NCBI RefSeq assembly: GCF_008973465.1 | Contig: NZ_WBXN01000004.1 | Location: 1,550,001-1,614,000 of the forward strand | Direction of reading: 5' to 3' | From: Streptomyces sp. SS1-1 | Lineage (GTDB): Bacteria > Actinomycetota > Actinomycetes > Streptomycetales > Streptomycetaceae | Length of the DNA stretch: 64,000 bases | Shown: positions 8,536 through 16,332 of the stretch, piece after piece | Numbering within the stretch: the first letter of the stretch is position 1 | Layout: each line of letters starts with the position of its first letter | Made by a program: the position numbers and the translations under genes | Notes under the pieces: generated by a model | Database searches by the model: none | The model's input: the letters and a program-made list of their open reading frames with translations, nothing else | Told to the model about the DNA's origin: nothing

Positions 8536-9529
8536 ATGACTCATCTGCGGTCCAGACGCCGTCTCGGCCTCGCGGTCCCGCTGGTCCTCTCGCTGACCGC
8601 CACGCTCGGCTTCCTGCCGACGGCGTCGTCCGCGGCCCCGCTGGCGGAGCCCACCGCGCAGACCGCGGACGCGTCCTCCCTGGCGTACGTCGTCAACACC
8701 AGGACGGACCACCGCACGATCGAGTCCGTGAAGAAGGCGATCCGGGCGGCCGGCGGCACCGTGGTCGTCGCCTACGACCGGATCGGTGTCGTCGTCGTCC
8801 ACTCGGCGAACCCCGAATTCGCCCGCACGATACGGGCGGTGCGCGGCGTGCAGTCCGCGGGAGCGACCCGTACGGCGCCGCTGACCGCCGCCGGCGTGAC
8901 GGACGAGGGGCCCGTCGAGCCCCTGACGAAGCAGCAGGCCGCGAAGATCGCCGGTGCGGCCACGACGGCCAAGGGCGGCGCCAAGGGCACCCCGGAGCCG
9001 CTGGAGGCGGACCAGTGGGACCTGCGGGCGATCGGCGCCGACAAGGCCGCCCTGATCAACCCGGGCAGCCGCAAGGTGACCGTCGCCGTGATCGACACCG
9101 GCGTCGACGACACCCACCCGGACCTCGCCCCGAACTTCTCCGCCTCCCAGTCGGCCAACTGCGTCGGCGGCAAGGCGGACACCAGCGAGGGCGCCCGGCG
9201 GTGACGGCCGCTACCAGATCCCGGACACCCCGTCGAAGAACGGGCGCATCCTGTCCACGCTGCCGGACGGCGGCTACGGCTATCTCCAGGGCACCTCGAT
9301 GGCCTCCCCGCACACCGCGGGCGTCGCCGCGCTGCTGAAGTCCCGCTACCCGAAGGCGACTCCGGCCCAGCTGAGGGCCCTGCTGAAGGCCCAGGCGGAC
9401 AACCCGGGCTGCCCGGCGTCGTACGACCAGGACGGCGACGGCACGCAGGACGCGCGGTGCGAGGGCGGCAAGCGGCTCAACGGCTTCTACGGAGCGGGCA
9501 TCGTCGACGCCCTGGACGCCGTCGACTGA
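8536..9529 (+). pseudogene. S8 subtilisin-family serine protease, internally deleted and frameshifted
   Basis: The N-terminal part (8536-9204, 222 codons) has a signal peptide (MTHLRSRRRLGLAVPLVLSL, Ala-x-Ala cleavage region), an I9-like propeptide and the Asp motif VAVIDTGVDDTHPDL. It then runs into a stop. The C-terminal part continues in another frame (PGGDGRYQ..., GTSMASPHTAGVAALL) and reaches its own stop at 9529. The catalytic Ser is therefore present, but the HGTH histidine region and the oxyanion Asn region are missing, roughly 150 or more codons judged against the family. The junction near 9193-9200 is GGCGCCC, a sequence both sides could share, so a microhomology-mediated deletion is likely. 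As read, it cannot make an active protease. Confidence 0.85.
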
Positions 9530-9552
9530 GCCGTATGGCGCATAGTGCGGTC

Positions 9553-10920
9553 ATGACTGCACTGGAATCCGCCTGGTCGGCGGTGGGCGGCGACCCCGCC
9601 CTGCTCGAACGCGTGTCGGCCGTGGTGCGGGAGGGCGCGCTCACCGCGCGCCTTCCCGTGCGGGAGGCGGCGCGCGCCTGTGTGGGCGCGTGCGCCCTGG
9701 CCGCCGCGGAGGCGGGCGCCCGGCGGGCCGGTCTCGCCGGGGTGCCCGCGGTACGGCTGGACGACGGGGCGATCGCCACGGCGTTCACCAGCGAACGGCA
9801 TCTGCTGGTCGACGGGCGCGCGCCGGTCTGGTTCGCGCCGCTGTCCCGGTTCTGGCCGGCCGCCGACGGCTGGGTGCGCACCCACGCCAACTATCCGCAC
9901 CACCGGGCCGCTCTGCTGTCCGCCCTCGGCGTCTCCGGGGAGGACCCGGACGCCGTCGCCGCGGCCGTCGCCGAGCGGCCCGCGCGCGAGGTGGAGGACA
10001 CCGTGTACGCCGCCGGCGGTCTCGCGGTGGCGCTGCGCACCCCCGCCGAGTGGGCGGCGCACGAGCAGGCGGCCCGGGTGGCCCGGCACCCGCTCGTCGG
10101 ACGGGAGCGGACGGCCCCGGCACGCGCGCGTGCGCTGCCGCCGCTCGACGGCACTCCCCTGCTGCCCGCCGCCGGGGTGCGGGTCCTGGACCTGACGCGG
10201 GTCATCGCGGGCCCGGTCGCCACCCGCACCCTCGCCCTGCTCGGCGCCGACGTCCTGCGCGTGGACCCGCCGCGGCTGCCCGAACTGCCCGACCAGCACA
10301 CCGACACGGGCTTCGGCAAGCGCTCGGCGCTGCTGGACGCGGCGGCGGACCGGCGTGCCCTGGAGGAGTCGCTGTCGGCGGCGGACGTCGTCGTCACCGG
10401 GTACCGGCCGGGCGCGTTGGACCGGCTCGGGCTGTCGGCGCGGGCGCTGACCGAGCGGTGGCCGCACCTGGTGGTGGCGGAGCTGTCGGCGTGGGGCGCG
10501 TACGGCCCCTGGGGCGGGCGGCGCGGATTCGACAGCCTCGTGCAGGTCGCCACCGGGATCGCAGTAACGGAGGGGACGGCCGAGCGGCCGGGCGCCCTGC
10601 CCGCGCAGGCCCTCGACCACGGCACCGGCTATCTGCTGGCGGCGGCCGTGCTGCGGGCGCTGACCGACCGGGACGAGGACGGGCGCGGCACCCGTCTGAG
10701 CCTGTCACTGGCGCGTACGGCGCACTGGCTGACCCATGAGGTCGGTCTGGGCCCGGCCGGGAACGCGGTGTACGCGGCCCCGGACGCCTGGCTCGCCGAG
10801 CGGGACGGCCCGCTGGGCCGGCTGCGGTACGCCCTGCCGCCGGTCGCCTTCGAGGGCGGCCCGCGCGACTGGGCGCGGCCCCCGGGGGTGTGGGGCGCCG
10901 ACCCTGCCCGATGGCTGTGA
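9553..10920 (+). CDS. CaiB/BaiF family III CoA-transferase
   Basis: 455-residue cytoplasmic protein. The N-terminal 190 residues are divergent, helical and Ala-rich. The family III core begins at VRVLDLTRVIAGPVATRTLALLGADVLRVDPP. RRGFDSLVQVATGIA carries the Asp expected for the acyl-enzyme step, and HGTGYLLAAAVLRAL follows. Substrate is unknown; these enzymes move CoA between carboxylic acids. The ATG at 9553 is chosen; another ATG at 9535 would add six residues. It starts 23 bases after the broken protease. Members of this long form are common in actinobacteria and usually not characterised. Confidence 0.85.
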   Translation: MTALESAWSAVGGDPALLERVSAVVREGALTARLPVREAARACVGACALAAAEAGARRAGLAGVPAVRLDDGAIATAFTSERHLLVDGRAPVWFAPLSRFWPAADGWVRTHANYPHHRAALLSALGVSGEDPDAVAAAVAERPAREVEDTVYAAGGLAVALRTPAEWAAHEQAARVARHPLVGRERTAPARARALPPLDGTPLLPAAGVRVLDLTRVIAGPVATRTLALLGADVLRVDPPRLPELPDQHTDTGFGKRSALLDAAADRRALEESLSAADVVVTGYRPGALDRLGLSARALTERWPHLVVAELSAWGAYGPWGGRRGFDSLVQVATGIAVTEGTAERPGALPAQALDHGTGYLLAAAVLRALTDRDEDGRGTRLSLSLARTAHWLTHEVGLGPAGNAVYAAPDAWLAERDGPLGRLRYALPPVAFEGGPRDWARPPGVWGADPARWL

Positions 10921-10998
10921 GAGTTCCCACGGAATGGTCTTCCGTCAGTTCTTTTCCGGCGCTTGTGCGCCTCTGCGATGGTTTGTGAAGATCTTGAG

Positions 10999-12000
10999 GT
11001 GACGTTGACGAGATCCTCGACCGACATACCCAAGGGGAGCGGGCCCCGCCCCGGCGTGGGCCGGACCGTCGCCGTCCTGGTCCTGGTCGCCGCGGCCGCG
11101 TGCGTCCCGCTCCTCGGGCCGTCCGCCGCGCTGCACGGCACCGGCGAGGCGGCCGCGCCCGGCACGGCCGGGATCGGGCTGCTGCGCACGGTGCTGTTCG
11201 CGGCGCTGTGCGTCCCGCTGGGCGAGCTGTTCGTACGGCGGCTGGCGCGGTCGGTGCCGGGGACTCCGCCGGCGCTGCCGCGCGCTTGGGCGCCGTACGC
11301 CGCCGTCATGGGTTTCGTCGCGGCGCTCGGGCTGGCCTCGGTCGTCTCCACCGGCAACCTGGTGCCGCACAGCCCCGCCGACCTCGACGTGGGCGGGCTC
11401 TACGCCACGCGTGACGGCAAGCTCGCGCTGCTGGAGGTCAACGCGTTCGTGGTGGCCGGGCTCTGCGCGCTGTCGCGCCGCCCCGGCACCCAGGTGTGGC
11501 CGCTGGGCGCGCTGGTCGTCGCCGAGGCGCTGCGCGCCCATCCCACCACCGAGTACGACCCGTTGCTCGGCTCCGCGCTGACCCTGGTCCATCTGACCTG
11601 CGCCTCGCTGTGGGTCGGTGGACTGCTGTACGTCCTGCGGACCGTGCGCGGCCGGGGCTCCGGGGCCGCGGGCGCGGCCCTGCTCGGCCTGTACGCGCGC
11701 GTGGCGGCCGCGCTGCTCGCCGCCCTGACGGCCACCGGGGTGTGCAGTGCGCTGCGCCGGATGCCGGCGGAGACGATCTCGACGCAGCTCACGGACACGG
11801 CGTACGGGCGGGCCCTGCTGGCGAAGGTGATCCTGATGGTCGTCGTCGCCGGGCTGGCGCTGTGGGCGCGGATCCGGCTGCGCCGCGCCGCCGATCCGCT
11901 GACGGCGTGCACGCCCGCGCGTGCCGAGGTCGTCGCGCTGGCCGGGGTGGTCGCGCTGTCGGGGCTGCTGACGGCGCTGCCGGTGCCGATCCGCTGGTGA
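10999..12000 (+). CDS. CopD-family copper resistance membrane protein
   Basis: 333-residue protein with about eight hydrophobic helices. The first follows a short cytoplasmic N-terminus (about residues 16-36). The C-terminal half matches the CopD domain: LTLVHLTCASLWVGGLLYVLRTV with its conserved His and Trp, then YARVAAALLAALTATGVCSAL and YGRALLAKVILMVVVAGLALWARIRLRR. CopD proteins are implicated in copper import across the inner membrane. No CopC partner is adjacent. The GTG at 10999 is the likely start; the frame is open to 10963. The stop is four bases from the convergent alcohol dehydrogenase stop. Confidence 0.82.
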   Translation: MTLTRSSTDIPKGSGPRPGVGRTVAVLVLVAAAACVPLLGPSAALHGTGEAAAPGTAGIGLLRTVLFAALCVPLGELFVRRLARSVPGTPPALPRAWAPYAAVMGFVAALGLASVVSTGNLVPHSPADLDVGGLYATRDGKLALLEVNAFVVAGLCALSRRPGTQVWPLGALVVAEALRAHPTTEYDPLLGSALTLVHLTCASLWVGGLLYVLRTVRGRGSGAAGAALLGLYARVAAALLAALTATGVCSALRRMPAETISTQLTDTAYGRALLAKVILMVVVAGLALWARIRLRRAADPLTACTPARAEVVALAGVVALSGLLTALPVPIRW

Positions 12001-12004
12001 GGCG

Positions 12005-13048
12005 TCAGGGCGTGACCATGACCTTGAGGGCGGTGCGCTCGTCCATGGCCCGGTAGCCGTCCGGGACGTCCTCCAGGCCGACGGTCCGGTCGAAGACGGG
12101 CGACGGGTCGATCGTGCCGTCCAGGACGTCGGGCAGCAGCTCCGGGATGTAGGTGCGCACCGGGGCGACACCGCCGCGCAGCGCGATGTTGCCGTTGAAC
12201 ATGACGCCGAGGTCGAGGCCGGTGCCGCTGCCGTGCGGCACGCCGACGAAGCCGATGGCGCCGCCGTCGCGGGTGACGCCGACCGCCGTGCGCATGGACT
12301 GTTCGGTGCCGACGGCCTCGACGACGGCGTGCGCGCCCTGGCCGCGGGTGAGTTCGCGGACGGCCTCGACCGCGGCCTCGCCGCGCTCGGCGACGACGTC
12401 GGTGGCGCCGAAGCGGCGGGCGATGGCGGTGCGGTCGGGGTGCCGGCCGAGGGCGATGACGCGTTCGGCGCCGAGCCGGCGGGCGGCGAGGACGGCGCAC
12501 AGCCCGACGGCGCCGTCGCCGACGACGGCGACCGTGGCGCCGGGCCGGGCGCCCGCGCCGAGGGCGGCGTGGTGGCCGGTGCCGAGGACGTCGGAGAGGG
12601 TCAGCAACGCCGAGAGCAGGCGGTCGTCGGAGGCCGCGTCGCCGGGCAGCCGGACGAGGGTGGCGTCGGCGAACGGCACCCGGACGGCCTCGCCCTGGCC
12701 GCCGTCGGAGCCGACGGAACCCCAGAAGCCGCCGTGCTCGCAGGAGGTGGTCAGGCCCTCGCGGCAGTAGTCGCAGACGCCGTCGGACCACATGAAGGGG
12801 GCGACGACGAGGTCGCCGCGGCGCAGCCCGCTCACCTCGGAGCCGGTCTCCTCGACGAGGCCGAGGAACTCGTGGCCGATGCGCTGCCCCGGCGTGCGGG
12901 CCGACTCGCCCCGGTAGGCCCACAGGTCGCTGCCGCAGATGCAGGCGCGCAGCACCCGGACCACGGCGTCCGTGGGCCGCTGGACGGCGGCGTCGGGCAC
13001 GTCCTCGACCCGCATGTCGAAGGGCGCGTGGATCGTGGTGGCTCGCAT
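12005..13048 (-). CDS. Zinc-dependent alcohol dehydrogenase family protein
   Basis: 347-residue MDR-superfamily oxidoreductase. The catalytic zinc site is seen in ACICGSDLWAYRGE and IGHEFLGLVEE. The structural zinc lobe is partly kept (CDYCREGLTTSC). The nucleotide-binding fold contains VAVVGDGAVGLCAVLAARRLGAERVIALGRHPDR, where the final Arg residues after the second strand favour NADP (inference). Substrate is unknown. The ATG at 13048 has GAAGGA upstream. It stands alone between convergent copD and the VIT gene. Confidence 0.9.
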   Translation of the reverse strand: MRATTIHAPFDMRVEDVPDAAVQRPTDAVVRVLRACICGSDLWAYRGESARTPGQRIGHEFLGLVEETGSEVSGLRRGDLVVAPFMWSDGVCDYCREGLTTSCEHGGFWGSVGSDGGQGEAVRVPFADATLVRLPGDAASDDRLLSALLTLSDVLGTGHHAALGAGARPGATVAVVGDGAVGLCAVLAARRLGAERVIALGRHPDRTAIARRFGATDVVAERGEAAVEAVRELTRGQGAHAVVEAVGTEQSMRTAVGVTRDGGAIGFVGVPHGSGTGLDLGVMFNGNIALRGGVAPVRTYIPELLPDVLDGTIDPSPVFDRTVGLEDVPDGYRAMDERTALKVMVTP

Positions 13049-13155
13049 GACGAGGGTCCTTCTCGTGGGGGTGTGCGGGTGCCCCGGGGGGCGGGCGCCC
13101 GGGGGTGATCGGGCGCGCGTCTCACCGTACGTCGCGGTCGCCGGCCGGCGCGCTT

Positions 13156-13181
13156 CGGGGAGCGGCCCGCTCCGCTCCCCG
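13156..13181. terminator. Hairpin terminator after the VIT-family gene
   Basis: CGGGGAGCGG and CCGCTCCCCG form a perfect 10-bp stem with a 6-base loop. It begins six bases past the stop codon of the minus-strand VIT gene. Confidence 0.7.
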
Positions 13182-13186
13182 GCCGT

Positions 13187-13897
13187 CTACACCCCCGCCA
13201 CGTCCAGCGCGCTGCCCGCCGCGTAGGTGACGGCCATCGCCAGGGCGCCGCCCGCCATGTTCCGCAGGACGGCCCGGCCGGGGGCGGCGGCGCCGAGGCG
13301 GGCGCTGCTCCAGCCGGTCAGGGCGAGGGCGGCGAGGACGGAGACGACGGTGACGGACAGCCGGGTGTCGGCCGGGGGCAGCACCATCGCCAGCAGGGGC
13401 AGCAGCGCGCCGGCCGTGAACGCCAGGAAGCTGGCCCAGGCCGCGTGCCAGGGGTTGGTCAGCGCGTCGGGGTCGATGCCGAGCGCCACGCGCGCGTGGG
13501 CCCGCAGGGCGTCCCGTTCCGTCAGCTGGACCGCCGCCTCACGGGCCACCTCGCGCGACAGCCCCCGGCGCCGCAGGAGGTCCGCCAGCGCCTCCAGTTC
13601 CTCCTGCGGACGCTCCGTCAGCTCGCGTCGCTCCTGGGCGAGTGCGGCCCGCTCGGAGTCGCGCTGGGTGGAGACCGACACGTACTCCCCCGCCGCCATC
13701 GACATCGATCCGGCGAGCAGTCCGGCCAGGCCCGCCGTGAGCAGGGCCGGACGGGTGTCGGTCGCGCCGGCCACGCCGACGACGAGGCCGGCCGTCGACA
13801 CGATGCCGTCGTTGGCGCCGAGGACGGCCGCGCGCAGCCAGTTCAACCGCTCCCCCAGGGTGCCCCGGTGGGCCTGGTCGCGCTTCGGTTCGGTCAT
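13187..13897 (-). CDS. VIT1/CCC1-family membrane protein
   Basis: 236-residue membrane protein of the VIT family of iron/manganese transporters. The signature start LNWLRAAVLGANDGIVSTAGLVVGVAGA is followed by the second helix with GLLAGSMSMAAGEYVSVSTQRDSE. A cytoplasmic Glu-rich helical hairpin (about residues 80-140) corresponds to the metal-binding region, and three C-terminal helices follow. It probably exports or stores Fe2+/Mn2+. The ATG at 13897 matches the family start; the upstream extension is not conserved. It faces a divergent exonuclease gene. Confidence 0.9.
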   Translation of the reverse strand: MTEPKRDQAHRGTLGERLNWLRAAVLGANDGIVSTAGLVVGVAGATDTRPALLTAGLAGLLAGSMSMAAGEYVSVSTQRDSERAALAQERRELTERPQEELEALADLLRRRGLSREVAREAAVQLTERDALRAHARVALGIDPDALTNPWHAAWASFLAFTAGALLPLLAMVLPPADTRLSVTVVSVLAALALTGWSSARLGAAAPGRAVLRNMAGGALAMAVTYAAGSALDVAGV

Positions 13898-14092
13898 ATG
13901 GGGAGGATCGCACCGCCGGGGACATCGGGGACGTACCGACGCTCCCGGGCCGGCCCGCGGATCGCCGGGGCGGGCCAACACCGCGCGTCCGCCGCCCGGT
14001 TGCGCCCGTCTGTTCGCCGGGCCCGAACAGGCGTGCGGGGCAGGGGACCTGAGGGCCGGGGCTGTCAGTCCCGGGCCGTATCCTCAGTGACC

Positions 14093-15085
14093 ATGCTCGA
14101 AGACCCGACGACCACAGCGTCCTCCCCGGCTGCGTGGCCGGCCGCGTATCCGCAGGGATACGCGGTCGTTGACGTGGAGACCACCGGCCTCGCCCGGGAC
14201 GACCGGATCATCTCCGCCGCCGTCTACCGGCTGGACGCGCTGGGCGAGGTCGAGGACCACTGGTACACGCTGGTCAACCCGGAGCGGGACCCGGGGCCCG
14301 TCTGGATCCACGGTCTGACGAGCGAGGCCCTGGAGGGCGCCCCTCTCTTCGCGGACATAGCCGAGGAGTTCGCGGCCCGGCTCGACGGCCGCGTGCTCGT
14401 CGCGCACAACGCCGTCTTCGACTGGCAGATGATCGCCCGGGAGTACGCGCGCGCCGAGCGGCAGGCGCCCGTGCGGCAGCGGCTGTGCACCATCGCGCTG
14501 TCCAAGGAGCTGGGCCTGCCCCTGCCCAACCACAAGCTGGCGACGCTGGCCGCGCACTTCGGTGTCGTGCAGCGCCGGGCGCACCACGCGCTGGACGACG
14601 CGCGGGTGCTGGCGGAGGCGTTCCGGCCGAGCCTGCGGGCCGCGGCGGCGGGCAGCGTGCGGCTGCCGCTGCAGGAGTGCCTGCCGCTGACGGAGTGGCG
14701 GGACACGGCGGTGCCGCGGATCGGCCGGCAGCCGGGCGGCGCCGGCGGCTACCGCCCGACGAGCTGGCGCCCGTCCCGCAAGCGGCCCGCCTGCCCCTAC
14801 CCGAACCCAGGCCGCTACGAGGAGGGCGGGCGGCTGAAGCAGGGGATGCGGGTCGCATTCTCCGGGGACACGTCGACCGAGCGGGATCTTCTGGAGGACC
14901 GGGCGGTCGACGCCGGGCTCCATGTGTCGACGAGCCTGTCCCGGCTGACCAGCCTGCTCGTGACGAACGACCCCGACTCGGGCACCTCGAAGGTCCTCAA
15001 GGCCCGCCAGTACGGGACGCCGGTGGTGGACGAGGCGGCGTTCGGTCAGCTGCTGGAGGACGTGGAACCGGCCACGGAAGGGTGA
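14093..15085 (+). CDS. DEDDh 3'-5' exonuclease with C-terminal BRCT domain
   Basis: 330 residues. The N-terminal half is a DnaQ-type exonuclease: ExoI motif AVVDVETTGL, ExoII motif LVAHNAVFDWQMI and ExoIII motif HHALDDARVLAE with the His-Asp pair of the DEDDh class. A Pro/Arg-rich linker (about 210-245) leads to a BRCT domain (RVAFSGDTSTERDLLEDRAVDAGLHVSTSLSRLTSLLVTND). It probably trims DNA in repair or proofreading. The ATG at 14093 is chosen; a GTG two codons upstream is equally possible. A hairpin follows the stop. Confidence 0.9.
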   Translation: MLEDPTTTASSPAAWPAAYPQGYAVVDVETTGLARDDRIISAAVYRLDALGEVEDHWYTLVNPERDPGPVWIHGLTSEALEGAPLFADIAEEFAARLDGRVLVAHNAVFDWQMIAREYARAERQAPVRQRLCTIALSKELGLPLPNHKLATLAAHFGVVQRRAHHALDDARVLAEAFRPSLRAAAAGSVRLPLQECLPLTEWRDTAVPRIGRQPGGAGGYRPTSWRPSRKRPACPYPNPGRYEEGGRLKQGMRVAFSGDTSTERDLLEDRAVDAGLHVSTSLSRLTSLLVTNDPDSGTSKVLKARQYGTPVVDEAAFGQLLEDVEPATEG

Positions 15086-15120
15086 CCGTACGGACGGGTG
15101 ATTGACGCGCGACTCGCCCG

Positions 15121-15152
15121 GAGCCCCCTCGCCCCCGCCGCGGCGGGGGCTC
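15121..15152. terminator. Hairpin after the exonuclease gene
   Basis: GAGCCCCC and GGGGGCTC form an 8-bp stem around a GC-rich 16-base loop that can pair further, 36 bases past the exonuclease stop. Confidence 0.55.
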
Positions 15153-15164
15153 ACCCTGTGGCGC

Positions 15165-15398
15165 ATGGCGACATGTGAAGTGTGCGGAAACGACTACGGC
15201 ATGACCTTCGAGGTGCACGCGCAGGGCGCGGTGCACGTCTTCGACTGCTTCTCCTGTGCGATCCACCGCATGGCACCCATCTGCGAGCACTGTCGTGTGC
15301 AGATCATCGGGCAGGGGGTGGAGGTCGACGGCAACTGGTACTGCGGTGCCCACTGCGCCCGCGCGGAGGGCAAGGCGGGCATCGTCGACAAGGTGTGA
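15165..15398 (+). CDS. Cys-rich zinc-ribbon-like mini-protein, unknown function
   Basis: 77-residue protein with eight Cys arranged as CEVCGN, CFSC, CEHC and CGAHC plus several His, a pattern suited to two zinc ions, as in LIM- or RING-like folds. The N-terminal MATCEVCGNDYGMTFEVHAQG is familiar from hypothetical Streptomyces proteins, but no role is assigned. The ATG at 15165 is chosen because homology starts there; the frame is open further upstream through the terminator region. Spacing to the SURF1 gene (50 bases) allows co-transcription. Confidence 0.8.
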   Translation: MATCEVCGNDYGMTFEVHAQGAVHVFDCFSCAIHRMAPICEHCRVQIIGQGVEVDGNWYCGAHCARAEGKAGIVDKV

Positions 15399-15447
15399 CC
15401 CGGTACCCGCGTGAAAGCACCCCTCGACCGAGTTGTACGGTCGTGGG

Positions 15448-16248
15448 GTGTACCGCTTCCTGTTGTCCCGGCAGTGGGTGATCCTCACGCTGATCGCCCT
15501 GCTCCTCATCCCCACGATGATCAGGCTGGGCTTCTGGCAGATGCACCGCTACGAGGAGCGCGCCGCCCGCAACGACCTGGTCGCCGCCGCCCTCGACGCG
15601 AAGCCGGTGCCGGTGGAGCGGCTGACCTCACCGGGGCACTCCGTGACCACCGGGCAGCGCTACCGCACCGTGACCGCCGAGGGCCGCTTCGACCCCGACC
15701 ACGAGGTCGTCGTCCGGCGTCGCGTCAACTCCGACGACAAGGTCGGCTTCCACGTCCTCACCCCCTTCGTGCTGACCGACGGCCGGGTGCTGCTGGTCAA
15801 CCGGGGCTGGATCCCGGCCGACGGCCCCAGCCAGACGGCCTTCCCGAAGATCCCCGCTCCGCCGGGCGGCCGGGTCACCGTCTCGGGCCGGCTGATGCCC
15901 GACGAGACGACCGAGGCCAGCGGCATCAAGGACTTGAAGGGCCTGCCCGACCGCCAGGTCATGCTGATCAGCAGCGAGCAGGAGTCCCGGCGCCTGGACG
16001 CCCCGGTGCTCGGCGGCTACATCGTGCAGACGGCGCCCGCGCCGAAGGGCGACCGCCCCGAGCCGGTCGGCCCGCCCGGCGACGAGAACGCCGCGCTGAA
16101 CTACGCGTACGCCCTGCAGTGGTGGCTGTTCGCCGCGGGTGTCCCGCTGGGCTGGTTCGTCCTGGCCCGGCGCGAGGCCCGGGAACGGGCGGCGGCCGCG
16201 TCGGAGCCGGCCGAGACCGAGCCGGTCGCCGCGGCACCCACGGCCTGA
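15448..16248 (+). CDS. SURF1-family cytochrome oxidase assembly protein
   Basis: 266-residue membrane protein. One helix near the N-terminus (RQWVILTLIALLLIPTMIRLGFWQMHRYEER) carries the GFWQxxR signature. A large extracytoplasmic beta domain follows, with FLLNRGWIP-like VLLVNRGWIPAD. A second helix sits at AYALQWWLFAAGVPLGWFVLARREAR, then a charged tail. SURF1 proteins help insert heme a into aa3-type oxidase. The GTG at 15448 gives MYRFLLSRQW; a TTG five codons upstream is less likely. No cta genes are adjacent. Confidence 0.88.
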   Translation: MYRFLLSRQWVILTLIALLLIPTMIRLGFWQMHRYEERAARNDLVAAALDAKPVPVERLTSPGHSVTTGQRYRTVTAEGRFDPDHEVVVRRRVNSDDKVGFHVLTPFVLTDGRVLLVNRGWIPADGPSQTAFPKIPAPPGGRVTVSGRLMPDETTEASGIKDLKGLPDRQVMLISSEQESRRLDAPVLGGYIVQTAPAPKGDRPEPVGPPGDENAALNYAYALQWWLFAAGVPLGWFVLARREARERAAAASEPAETEPVAAAPTA

Positions 16249-16332
16249 CGGCCCGGCCGCCGACTGTGGCACCGGTCACTCCCGGGGCTCCGGCCTGATT
16301 GGCGGTGCGACCCCCGGGGAATCCGCAGTTGC

